Source: Solimonas sp040377605
GTDB taxonomy: Bacteria > Pseudomonadota > Gammaproteobacteria > Nevskiales > Nevskiaceae
NCBI GenBank assembly: GCA_040377605.1
Contig: JBEIOK010000080.1
Coordinates: 1 to 11,552 of the forward strand
DNA length: 11,552 bases
Direction of reading: 5' to 3'
Positions 5,669-11,552 of this stretch are shown here, one piece after another. A model generated the notes under the pieces. It was not told where the DNA came from and ran no database searches. It worked only from the letters and a program-made list of their open reading frames with translations. Numbering within the stretch: position 1 is the first letter of the stretch; every line of letters begins with the position of its first letter. The position numbers and the translations under genes are program-made.

Positions 5669-6415
5669 ATGCGCAAGACCATCCTGATCACCGGCGCGAG
5701 TTCCGGACTGGGCCGCGGCATGGCCCGCGAGTTCGCGAAGAAAGGCCACAACCTGGCACTGTGCGCGCGGCGTACGGACCGCTTGCAGGCGCTGAAAGCA
5801 GAACTCGAGGCGGCGCACCCCGGCCTGCAGGTCTCGGTACGGGCACTCGATGTGATGGACTACGATCAGGTCTTCGAAGTGTTCAAGGCCTTCCGGGATG
5901 ATTTCGGCGGCCTGGACCGCGTCATCGTCAATGCCGGCATGGGCAAGGGCCAGCCGATCGGCACCGGCTACTTCTGGGCCAATCGTCAGACGGCGGAAAC
6001 CAACTTCGTCGCCGCGCTGGCGCAATGCGAAGCGGCGATGGAAATCTTCCGCGCGCAGAACGCAGGGCACCTGGTGATGATCTCGTCGATGAGTGCGATG
6101 CGCGGCATGCCTCGCAATCTGACGACCTATGCCGCGACCAAGGCCGGCGTCGCGGCACTCACCGAGGGCCTGCGCGCTGACATGATGGGCAAGCCGATCA
6201 CGATCACGACGATCTATCCCGGCTACATCAGCTCGGAGATCAACGAGAAGGTCAAAAAGACGCCGTTCATGGTCGATACCGAAACCGGCTGCCGGCTGCT
6301 GGTCAAGGCCATTGACAAGGAGCCGGCCAGCGCCTGTGTGCCGTCCTGGCCCTGGGCTCCGCTGGGCTTCCTGATGCGCGTGCTGCCGCTGGGCCTGGTT
6401 GCGAAGATGGGCTGA
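5669..6415 (+). CDS. Short-chain dehydrogenase/reductase (SDR family)
   Basis: This 248-residue classical SDR carries the cofactor motif TGASSGLG (8-15), NAG (88-90), Asn112, Ser140, Tyr154 and Lys158 (YAATK), and the PGYISS segment (184-189) after the sixth strand. Arg34 and Arg35 after the second strand suggest NADP(H) rather than NAD(H). It would oxidise or reduce a hydroxyl or carbonyl on an unknown substrate. The C-terminus from about residue 224 is rich in Trp, Pro and aliphatic residues (SWPWAPLGFLMRVLPLGL), which could form a hydrophobic substrate lid or a membrane-contacting tail and would suit a lipid-like substrate. It lies in an operon-like run between the phosphatase gene (11 bases upstream) and the quinone oxidoreductase gene (27 bases downstream). 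Confidence 0.95.
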   Translation: MRKTILITGASSGLGRGMAREFAKKGHNLALCARRTDRLQALKAELEAAHPGLQVSVRALDVMDYDQVFEVFKAFRDDFGGLDRVIVNAGMGKGQPIGTGYFWANRQTAETNFVAALAQCEAAMEIFRAQNAGHLVMISSMSAMRGMPRNLTTYAATKAGVAALTEGLRADMMGKPITITTIYPGYISSEINEKVKKTPFMVDTETGCRLLVKAIDKEPASACVPSWPWAPLGFLMRVLPLGLVAKMG

Positions 6416-6442
6416 AGCCCCCACACCCCTCACGAGAAAGAC

Positions 6443-7426
6443 ATGAAAGCACTGCTCTGCAAGCAATTTGGCCCGCCTGAGACGCTGGTGGTGGAAACGC
6501 TGCCCGACCTCGTCGCCGGCGACACCCAGGTGGTCATCGACGTGCACGCGGCCTCGGTGAATTTTCCGGACACGCTGATCGTGCAGGGCCTCTACCAATT
6601 CAAGCCGCAGTTGCCGTTCTCGCCGGGCGGCGAGTGCGCCGGCGTGGTCAATAGTGTCGGATCGAAGGTGAAGACGGTGAAGCCGGGCGACAAGGTCATT
6701 GCCTTCACGGGCTGGGGCGCCTTCGCCGAGCAGGTCGCCGCCGATCCGCTGCAGGTGATGCCGATGCCCGCAGGCATGGACTTCGACACGGCCTCCGCCT
6801 TCGTCATGACCTATGCCACCTCCTACCACGCACTGAAGGACCGCGCGGCGCTGAAAGCCGGCGAGACGCTGCTGGTGCTCGGCGCCTCCGGCGGTGTCGG
6901 TCTGGCCGCCATCGAGATCGGCAAGGCATTGGGGGCCAAGGTCATTGCGGCCGCCTCCAGCGCCGAGAAACTCGACGTCTGCCGGCAGCATGGCGCCGAC
7001 GAGGTCATCAACTACAGCAGCGAGGATCTCAAGGACCGCATCAAGACGCTGACCAATGGCAAGGGCGCCAATGTGATCTACGATCCGGTCGGCGGCCCCT
7101 ACTCCGAACCCGCGCTGCGCAGCGTCGCCTGGCGGGGGCGCTTCCTGGTGATCGGCTTTGCCAACGGGGAGATCCCGAAGATCCCGCTGAATCTCGCCCT
7201 GCTGAAGGGCGCATCCATCGTCGGCGTGTTCTGGGGCGACTACGCCAAGCGCGAGCCGATGAACAACATCATGGATCTGCGCGCGCTGTTCACCTGGTTG
7301 ACGGAAGGCAAGCTCAGGCCCCGCATCGCCGGCACCTACCCGCTGGCGCGCGGCGCCGAGGCGATCCGTGCCCTGATGGAGCGCAAGGTCTCCGGCAAGC
7401 TGGTCGTGCACCCGCGCGGCGACTGA
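6443..7426 (+). CDS. NADPH:quinone oxidoreductase-type medium-chain dehydrogenase
   Basis: The 327-residue protein is a zinc-independent medium-chain dehydrogenase/reductase of the quinone oxidoreductase group. It has the N-terminal GroES-like domain with SVNFPDTLIVQGLYQ (38-52) and FSPGGECAG (59-67), then a Rossmann domain with GASGGVGLAA (147-156). The catalytic and structural zinc ligands of alcohol dehydrogenases are absent. Tyr191 in VINYSSEDL matches the NADPH-contacting Tyr of quinone oxidoreductases. Members reduce quinones or enones such as acyl-CoA-like alpha,beta-unsaturated carbonyls with NADPH; the true substrate is unknown. The start has a purine-rich ribosome site (ACGAGAAAGAC) directly upstream. 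It closes the three-gene set that begins with the phosphatase. The protein ends at the usual C-terminus (GKLVVHP). Confidence 0.95.
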   Translation: MKALLCKQFGPPETLVVETLPDLVAGDTQVVIDVHAASVNFPDTLIVQGLYQFKPQLPFSPGGECAGVVNSVGSKVKTVKPGDKVIAFTGWGAFAEQVAADPLQVMPMPAGMDFDTASAFVMTYATSYHALKDRAALKAGETLLVLGASGGVGLAAIEIGKALGAKVIAAASSAEKLDVCRQHGADEVINYSSEDLKDRIKTLTNGKGANVIYDPVGGPYSEPALRSVAWRGRFLVIGFANGEIPKIPLNLALLKGASIVGVFWGDYAKREPMNNIMDLRALFTWLTEGKLRPRIAGTYPLARGAEAIRALMERKVSGKLVVHPRGD

Positions 7427-7446
7427 ACGTACGCGGATTCGGGCGC

Positions 7447-7485
7447 GGGATGGATGACCACCTTCAGGGTGGCGGTCTTCATCCC
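7447..7485. other. Imperfect hairpin between the oxidoreductase and lipocalin genes
   Basis: CCACC (7458-7462) and GGTGG (7468-7472) pair around a five-base loop. GGGAT (7447-7451) and ATCCC (7481-7485) can close an outer stem with an internal bulge. It begins about 20 bases after the oxidoreductase stop. There is no T-tract, so it is a weak candidate for a transcript end. The rest of the 107-base gap contains no other clear signal apart from the lipocalin ribosome site. Confidence 0.25.
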
Positions 7486-7533
7486 GAAACCGATCTTGTC
7501 CGTATCAGTAGAACTTCCCCGCTGGAGTTCCGC

Positions 7534-8070
7534 ATGGCTGTTTGCAAATCCTGGCTGATGTTGATCGCCGTGTGCGTTCTCAGCGGGTGCGCCACGACGG
7601 GCGCCGACCGCGGTCCGATCGCCACCGTCGACTCGGTCGACCTGCCCCGCTTTATGGGCACCTGGTATCCGATTGCCAACATCCCGCCGTGGCCGGAAAC
7701 CAATGCCTACAACTCCGTCGAGCAGTACCGGCTCGATGAGGACGGCACTATCCCGACGGTCTTCACCTACCACCACCAGGCGCTGGATGGACCCCTGAAG
7801 ACCCTGGAATCGAAAGCCTTCGTGCTCGACAAGACCACCAACGCCACCTGGGGCGTACAGTTCATCTGGCCGATCAAGGCCGAGTACTTGATCGCCTGGC
7901 TGGCGCCCGACTATTCGCAGGTCATCATTGCGCGCAACAAGCGGGACTACGTCTGGTTCATGGCGCGCACCCCGCGGGTCTCCGATGCCGACTACCAGGC
8001 CGCGGCGCGCCGCATCCAGGCGATGGGCTACGACATCGATCAACTCAGGCGGGTGCCGCGCTCACCGTAG
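7534..8070 (+). CDS. Outer-membrane lipocalin lipoprotein (Blc family)
   Basis: The 178-residue product starts with a lipoprotein signal (MAVCKSWLMLIAVCVLSGC), whose lipobox LSGC puts the lipidated Cys at residue 19. Ala at +2 predicts export to the outer membrane. The mature part carries the lipocalin signature at its first strand, RFMGTWYPIANIP (39-51), and the late motif YVWFMARTPRVSDADY typical of bacterial Blc. Blc-type proteins bind fatty acids or lysophospholipids and serve in envelope maintenance under stress. The ATG at 7534 is chosen because it gives a proper signal peptide and has GGAG (7524-7527) six bases upstream; the frame extends further 5' but lacks signal-like sequence. It is tail to tail with the PQQ-type dehydrogenase lipoprotein gene, with 24 bases between the stops. 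Confidence 0.95.
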   Translation: MAVCKSWLMLIAVCVLSGCATTGADRGPIATVDSVDLPRFMGTWYPIANIPPWPETNAYNSVEQYRLDEDGTIPTVFTYHHQALDGPLKTLESKAFVLDKTTNATWGVQFIWPIKAEYLIAWLAPDYSQVIIARNKRDYVWFMARTPRVSDADYQAAARRIQAMGYDIDQLRRVPRSP

Positions 8071-8094
8071 CCCGACAGCAGCCAGGGCCGACGT

Positions 8095-9405
8095 TCATCG
8101 CGCGGCGCTGACCCGCCAGATGCAGTTGCCGACATCGTCGGCGACTAGCAGCGCGCCTTGGCGGTCCAGCGCCACCCCAACGGGCCGCCCCAGCGCCTTG
8201 CCGGCCTCGCTGAGAAATCCGTCCAGGACATCCAGCGGCTGACCCGCGGGTTGGCCGTCGGCAAAAGGAACGAAGATGACCTTGTAGCCGCTGTGCGGCT
8301 TGCGGTTCCAGGACCCATGCTGGCCCACGAACATGCCGCTGTCGGCAAACGGAGCCGGCAGACGGGAGCCCTGCGAGTGCGCCAGCCCCAGCGACGCGGT
8401 GTGGGGGCCCAGGGCGTAGTCCGGCGTGCGCGCGACCGCCACGCGGTCGGGCCGGGGCGGCTGCACGCGCCTGTCGACCTGCGCACCAAAGTAGCTCCAC
8501 GGCCAGCCATAGAAGCCACCGTCGACGACACTGGTCATGTAATCCGGTACCAGATCACTGCCCAGTTCGTCGCGCTCGTTGACCGCCACCCACAGCGATC
8601 CGAGCTGCGGCTCCCAGGCCAGACCGACGGGATTGCGCAGGCCGGAGGCGAAGACGCGTGCCGCGCCGGTGGCGATGTCGATCTCCCAGATGGCGGCGCG
8701 CCCCTCTTCGACCTCCAGGCCGGCCTCGCCGATATTGCTGTTGGAGCCGACGCCGGCATACAGCCGGGCACCGTCAGGGCTGGCGATCAGGCTCTTGGTC
8801 CAGTGCCGATTGATCGGGCCGGCGGGCAGCGCCGCGAGCCGCACACCGGCCGCCTCGATGCGGGTCTGTCCCTCCGTATACGCGAATCGCAGTACGGCAT
8901 CGGTGTTGGCAACGAACAGGGCATCGCCGACCAGGGCCATGCCGAAGGGCGAGTGCAGCCCCTCCAGGAATACCGTGCGCAGGTCAGCAACGTCGTCGCC
9001 ATCGGTATCGCGCAGCAGGGTGATGCGATCGGCGCTCGGTACGCCCGCGCCGGCGCGCTTCATCACCCACTTCTCGATGCGGCCCATCAGACCGATCGGC
9101 GGATTGGCCGGCGCGTTGGTTTCGGCCACCAGCACATCGCCGTTGGGCAGCACCTGCAACCAGCGCGGATGATCGAGCCCCTCCGCGAACGCCACGACCT
9201 GCAGACCGGCCGCCGCCCGCGGCGTGCCGCCCTCGGGCCAGCCCTGGGCGGGCGCAATGTTGACCACTGGCAGCAGCGACGACTGCGGTGCCGGCAGATT
9301 CGGTTGGGGGCCGGTGCCCTCGGCAACGGACAACTGGGCGCCGCCGCCGCAGGCGCCGACTGCCACACAGGCCAGCATCATCAGAGCAAGGGAACGCACG
9401 TTCAT
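8095..9405 (-). CDS. PQQ-dependent sorbosone/aldose dehydrogenase-like lipoprotein
   Basis: The 436-residue protein has a lipoprotein signal (MNVRSLALMMLACVAVGAC, Cys19) followed by a six-bladed beta-propeller of the sorbosone dehydrogenase/soluble glucose dehydrogenase type. Blade motifs are visible: GLDHPRWLQVLPNGDVLVAE (77-96), SLIASPDGARLYAGVG (205-220), ASGLRNPVGLAWEP (253-266), DGGFYGWPWSYFG (295-307) and GQHGSWNRKPHSGYKV (361-376). The RNP motif (257-259) corresponds to the PQQ-contacting Arg-Asn of soluble glucose dehydrogenase. DTDGDDVAD (133-141) looks like a calcium-binding loop. It would oxidise a sugar or aldehyde in the periplasm, handing electrons to an unidentified acceptor. 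The start at 9405 gives the signal peptide and has AGGAAG just upstream. No PQQ synthesis gene is in the window. The substrate is uncertain. Confidence 0.92.
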   Translation of the reverse strand: MNVRSLALMMLACVAVGACGGGAQLSVAEGTGPQPNLPAPQSSLLPVVNIAPAQGWPEGGTPRAAAGLQVVAFAEGLDHPRWLQVLPNGDVLVAETNAPANPPIGLMGRIEKWVMKRAGAGVPSADRITLLRDTDGDDVADLRTVFLEGLHSPFGMALVGDALFVANTDAVLRFAYTEGQTRIEAAGVRLAALPAGPINRHWTKSLIASPDGARLYAGVGSNSNIGEAGLEVEEGRAAIWEIDIATGAARVFASGLRNPVGLAWEPQLGSLWVAVNERDELGSDLVPDYMTSVVDGGFYGWPWSYFGAQVDRRVQPPRPDRVAVARTPDYALGPHTASLGLAHSQGSRLPAPFADSGMFVGQHGSWNRKPHSGYKVIFVPFADGQPAGQPLDVLDGFLSEAGKALGRPVGVALDRQGALLVADDVGNCIWRVSAAR

Positions 9406-9432
9406 GGGACTTCCTGGACATGGCAAACGACT

Positions 9433-9449
9433 CCGGATCGACGATCCGG
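9433..9449. promoter_or_regulatory. 17-bp palindrome upstream of the PQQ-type dehydrogenase gene
   Basis: CCGGATCGACGATCCGG is a perfect inverted repeat of two 8-base arms with a single central A. It lies 28 bases upstream of the dehydrogenase start and 17 bases downstream of the -10-like element at 9466-9471, so it would sit in the early transcribed leader. It has the form of an operator for a dimeric regulator, or of a short hairpin with a CGACG loop. No regulator can be assigned. Confidence 0.45.
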
Positions 9450-9465
9450 CGAGATCATGACCGCC

Positions 9466-9471
9466 ACTGTA
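9466..9471 (-). promoter_or_regulatory. Candidate -10 element of the PQQ-type dehydrogenase gene
   Basis: Read on the minus strand this is TACAGT within CGCTACAGTG. The same 10-mer recurs upstream of the isocitrate dehydrogenase family gene. A start near 9459 would give a leader of about 55 bases. No good -35 is present, and the upstream half of the promoter would overlap the end of the Hsp70-like gene. Confidence 0.4.
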
Positions 9472-9487
9472 GCGAGCCGCGAGGGTG

Positions 9488-10738
9488 CTAGCCGAACACC
9501 ATCCCGGCATGCAGTCCCAGCCCGCGTGCGACGCTGGCGAACTTGTCACCCATCACCATGCGGCTATCGGGAAACGCGCGCGCAAGCGCCTCGCGCAGAT
9601 CCCGCAATCCGGTCGAGCCGCCGGTGAAGTAAACCGCGTCGACGTCCTGCGGCTGCAGGCCGGCGTCCATCACCGCCTCCACGGCGGTACCGACGATGCG
9701 CGCAACCGACGACTGCAGCGCGCGCGCCAGCAGGGCATGGTCTACCGCCGCCGCCAACCCCGGCTCGATGAAATCCAGATCAATCGAGCACGATCCGCCG
9801 TCGGCCGTGGCGACCTTCGCCTCCTCGACCAGCCCGGCGATGCGATGCCCTTCGCGGTCGCGCAGCACCTGCATCAGTCGCGCGTGGTAGCGGGCTTCGG
9901 AGAAGAACGGACGCAGCGTGTTGGCTTCCGACAATGCACGCGGCGTGTACAGAAAGTTGATGCGATGCCAGGTCGCCAGTTCGAAATACGTATGCGACGG
10001 CACCGCCTTGCCGCCCTCGCCCCGCGTCCCCAGTCCCAGGTGCGGCATGACGGAGGCGATGCTCAACTGCTGGTCGAAATCGGTACCCGCCACATGCAGA
10101 CCGCCGTTGGCCAGCACATCAGCGCTGCGATCGATCCGGCGCCGCGCATGCGGACCCAGGCGGATCAGCGAGAAATCGGAGGTGCCGCCGCCAATGTCCG
10201 CGACCAGCACCAGCGCTTCTCGGTCCAGCTGCGACTCGTAGTCCAGCGCCGCGGCAATCGGCTCGAACTGGAACTGCACGTCGGTGAAACCAACCTCGCG
10301 CGCAATCTCCGCCAGCGTCGACTCTGCCAGGGCATCGCGCTCCGGATGGTCGTCGACGAAGTGGACCGGACGCCCGAGCACAACCCGCTCGATGGCCCGT
10401 CCACGATGGGCTTCGGCGATCGCCTTCAGGTGGCCGAGGTAGTGGCCCATGATGTCGCGATACGCCAGAGTCTGGCCGTTGACCAGCGTCGTCTCATTGA
10501 CCAGTTCGCTGCCGAGCAGGCTCTTCAGGGAGCGCATCAGGCGCCCGCCGAATCCGGCCTGATACTCGGCCACCGCCTGACGCCCGAAGACGATCGTCTG
10601 CTCCTCGGCGTTGAAGAACACGGCTGTCGGCATGGTGTCGCGCCCCTGCTCCAGCGGCGCCAGCGAGCCTTGCGCACCGGCACCGACATAGACAGCTGAG
10701 TTGGACGTGCCGAAGTCGATGGCGGCGTAGGGTTTCAT
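9488..10738 (-). CDS. YegD-like Hsp70-family ATPase
   Basis: The 416-residue protein has the actin/Hsp70 ATPase motifs in order: phosphate-1 AIDFGTSNSAVYVG (6-19), GRPVHF (122-127), a connect-1-like EPIAAALDYE (159-168), phosphate-2 VADIGGGTSDFS (179-190), VEEAK (304-308) and the adenosine motif YFTGGSTGLRDLREAL (370-385). It ends shortly after the ATPase domain, so the substrate-binding domain and lid of DnaK are missing, as in the YegD group. YegD proteins are poorly understood Hsp70 relatives; a cytoplasmic ATP-dependent role is all that can be said. The start at 10738 gives MKPYAAIDFGTSNS, the family N-terminus; the open frame reaches 10816 but the extra residues are unlike the family. 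It is divergent from the isocitrate dehydrogenase family gene and has an 82-base gap to the dehydrogenase lipoprotein gene downstream. Confidence 0.93.
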   Translation of the reverse strand: MKPYAAIDFGTSNSAVYVGAGAQGSLAPLEQGRDTMPTAVFFNAEEQTIVFGRQAVAEYQAGFGGRLMRSLKSLLGSELVNETTLVNGQTLAYRDIMGHYLGHLKAIAEAHRGRAIERVVLGRPVHFVDDHPERDALAESTLAEIAREVGFTDVQFQFEPIAAALDYESQLDREALVLVADIGGGTSDFSLIRLGPHARRRIDRSADVLANGGLHVAGTDFDQQLSIASVMPHLGLGTRGEGGKAVPSHTYFELATWHRINFLYTPRALSEANTLRPFFSEARYHARLMQVLRDREGHRIAGLVEEAKVATADGGSCSIDLDFIEPGLAAAVDHALLARALQSSVARIVGTAVEAVMDAGLQPQDVDAVYFTGGSTGLRDLREALARAFPDSRMVMGDKFASVARGLGLHAGMVFG

Positions 10739-10800
10739 GGGCGTTGCAGTCAGGGCCGTGAACGTCGATCGTTGCCGACAAGCGCCGGCACGGGGGCGGC

Positions 10801-10806
10801 ATGGTA
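10801..10806 (-). promoter_or_regulatory. Candidate -10 element of the YegD-like gene
   Basis: On the minus strand this reads TACCAT in GCGTACCATGCCGCCCCC, much like the GCTAGAATGCCGCGCCCC context before the isomerase gene at 2422. It predicts a start near 10794 and a leader of about 56 bases. No clear -35 is seen. It shares the 178-base divergent region 10739-10916 with the promoter of the dehydrogenase gene. Confidence 0.35.
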
Positions 10807-10862
10807 CGCGATGCAAGCTGGCATCGGTCCTGCATCGAATAGGCGAGGTCGCGGCGAGCCGC

Positions 10863-10868
10863 TACAGT
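10863..10868 (+). promoter_or_regulatory. Candidate -10 element of the isocitrate dehydrogenase family gene
   Basis: TACAGT inside CGCTACAGTG (10860-10869) is the same 10-mer found before the PQQ-type dehydrogenase gene on the other strand. It predicts a start near 10875 and a leader of about 42 bases, which contains a plausible ribosome site (GGATCGAG at 10901-10908). No strong -35 is visible. Confidence 0.4.
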
Positions 10869-10916
10869 GCGATATCCCTGACCGCTGTCTGTTCCTTTCC
10901 GGATCGAGTCTTGCCC

Positions 10917-11552
10917 ATGAGCGCCCGCATTTCCGCAACCCTGATTCCCGGCGATGGCATCGGCCCCGAGATCGTCGACGCCACGCTGACGGCGCTCGAA
11001 GCCCTCGGCGTCTCCTTCGACTGGGACATCCAGCAGGCCGGACTCGCCGGTGTGAAGAGCGCGGGCGATCCGCTGCCCGACGCAACGCTCGACAGCATTC
11101 GCCGCACGCGGCTGGCGCTCAAAGGCCCGTTGGAGACACCGTCCGGCGGCGGCTACCGCTCCAGCAATGTGCGCCTGCGCGAGGCGTTCAAGCTGTTTGC
11201 CAACGTACGCCCGGCGCGCACGCTGATTCCGGGCGGCCGTTACGACAACATTGATCTGATGGTCTACCGCGAGAACCTCGAAGGCCTGTACATGGGCTAC
11301 GAGCACTACATCGCGATGGACGGAGATCCGGAAGCGGTCGCGATCGCCACCGGCGTCAACACGCGCCAGGGCTCACACCGCCTGCTGGAGTACGCCTTCG
11401 AGCATGCCATCGCCACCGGCCGCAAGAAGATCGCCGTCGTGCACAAGGCCAACATCATGAAGGCGCTGACCGGCATCTTCCTCGACGAGGCGCGCAAGCT
11501 GCACAAAAACAAGTATGCCGGCCGCATCGAGATGCATGAGGTCATCATCGAC
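10917..11552 (+). CDS. Isocitrate/isopropylmalate dehydrogenase family protein, probable isocitrate dehydrogenase (3' end missing)
   Basis: The frame from ATG 10917 is open to the last base, giving 212 residues of a family that usually has about 335-350. It shows the N-terminal ATLIPGDGIGPEIV (7-20), ALKGPLETPSGGGYRSSNVRLR (67-88) with the substrate-binding Ser-Asn and Arg residues, NVRPARTLIPG (96-106), the YRENLEGLYMGYEH segment (117-130) with the catalytic Tyr125, and VVHKANIMKALTGIFLDEA (174-192) with the catalytic Lys177. LETPSGGGYRSSN and the Arg pattern favour isocitrate over isopropylmalate; homoisocitrate cannot be excluded. It would carry out oxidative decarboxylation of isocitrate to 2-oxoglutarate in the TCA cycle. 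The cofactor-determining residues lie beyond the window, so NAD or NADP is undecided. Start choice rests on the family N-terminus and the ribosome site eight bases upstream. Confidence 0.92.
   Translation, partial: MSARISATLIPGDGIGPEIVDATLTALEALGVSFDWDIQQAGLAGVKSAGDPLPDATLDSIRRTRLALKGPLETPSGGGYRSSNVRLREAFKLFANVRPARTLIPGGRYDNIDLMVYRENLEGLYMGYEHYIAMDGDPEAVAIATGVNTRQGSHRLLEYAFEHAIATGRKKIAVVHKANIMKALTGIFLDEARKLHKNKYAGRIEMHEVIID

Noticed and set aside
5648..7411. A 587-codon open frame on the minus strand across the SDR and oxidoreductase genes
   Set aside because: It lies opposite two genes with intact family motifs, is His/Arg/Asp-rich without recognisable domains, and is the usual by-product of strong G/C third-position bias.
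8158..9627. A 489-codon plus-strand open frame opposite the PQQ-type dehydrogenase gene
   Set aside because: It is antisense to a clear beta-propeller lipoprotein gene, its composition is low-complexity Arg/Gly/His/Ala, and it has no family resemblance.
9485..10699. A 404-codon plus-strand open frame opposite the YegD-like gene
   Set aside because: It is an antisense shadow of a gene with intact ATPase motifs.
10761..10773. Near-palindrome AACGTCGATCGTT in the YegD/dehydrogenase divergent region
   Set aside because: Only four-base outer arms match; it could arise by chance in this sequence.

Overview
The window is ordinary chromosomal DNA from a high-G+C bacterium, most likely a gammaproteobacterium. 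The evidence is Gram-negative outer-membrane lipoproteins (a Blc-type lipocalin and a lipoprotein PQQ-type dehydrogenase), a GcvA-type LysR regulator, a YegD-like Hsp70 and strong G/C third-position bias. A lipid-degrading group such as Nevskiales/Solimonadaceae or Xanthomonadales would fit, but that is a guess. Genes are densely packed, and I see no RNA gene, insertion sequence, phage gene or CRISPR array.

Layout. (1) 1-2340, + strand: the 3' part of a LysR regulator, then a possible 24-codon leader ORF that overlaps or abuts a hotdog-fold (DUF4442) thioesterase-like gene, then an alpha/beta hydrolase whose nucleophile elbow is highly atypical. (2) 2462-3957, + strand: a crotonase-family protein whose active-site pattern is that of delta3,delta2-enoyl-CoA isomerase rather than hydratase. 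It is followed by a 26-bp perfect palindrome and a TetR regulator that may be translated from a leaderless mRNA. (3) 3967-4779, - strand: an alpha/beta hydrolase with an Asp nucleophile (epoxide hydrolase type), convergent with the TetR gene. (4) 4965-7426, + strand: a tight three-gene set of histidine phosphatase, short-chain dehydrogenase and zinc-independent quinone oxidoreductase. (5) 7534-9405: two lipoprotein genes arranged tail to tail, a lipocalin (+) and a sorbosone/aldose-type PQQ dehydrogenase (-). (6) 9488-10738 (-): a YegD-like Hsp70 ATPase. It is divergent from the 5' part of an isocitrate/isopropylmalate dehydrogenase family gene (10917 onward), which runs off the window.

How it fits together. 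Regions 1-4 have the flavour of acyl-CoA and lipophilic-substrate metabolism: thioesterase, enoyl-CoA isomerase, epoxide-type hydrolase, SDR and quinone oxidoreductase, with a TetR regulator among them. This is inference from family membership; no substrate can be read from the sequence. Regions 5-6 are envelope and central-metabolism or housekeeping genes. Several intergenic regions carry a similar -10-like element in a GC-rich setting (TAGAAT, CATAAT, TATCAT, TACAGT twice, TACCAT).

No clearly new multi-gene system is evident. The most interesting items are proteins with altered catalytic residues (the Cys/Pro elbow in the 1450-2340 hydrolase and Ser for the second catalytic His in the phosphatase), the palindrome before the TetR gene, the leader ORF before the thioesterase, and an operator-like palindrome in the 5' region of the PQQ dehydrogenase gene.
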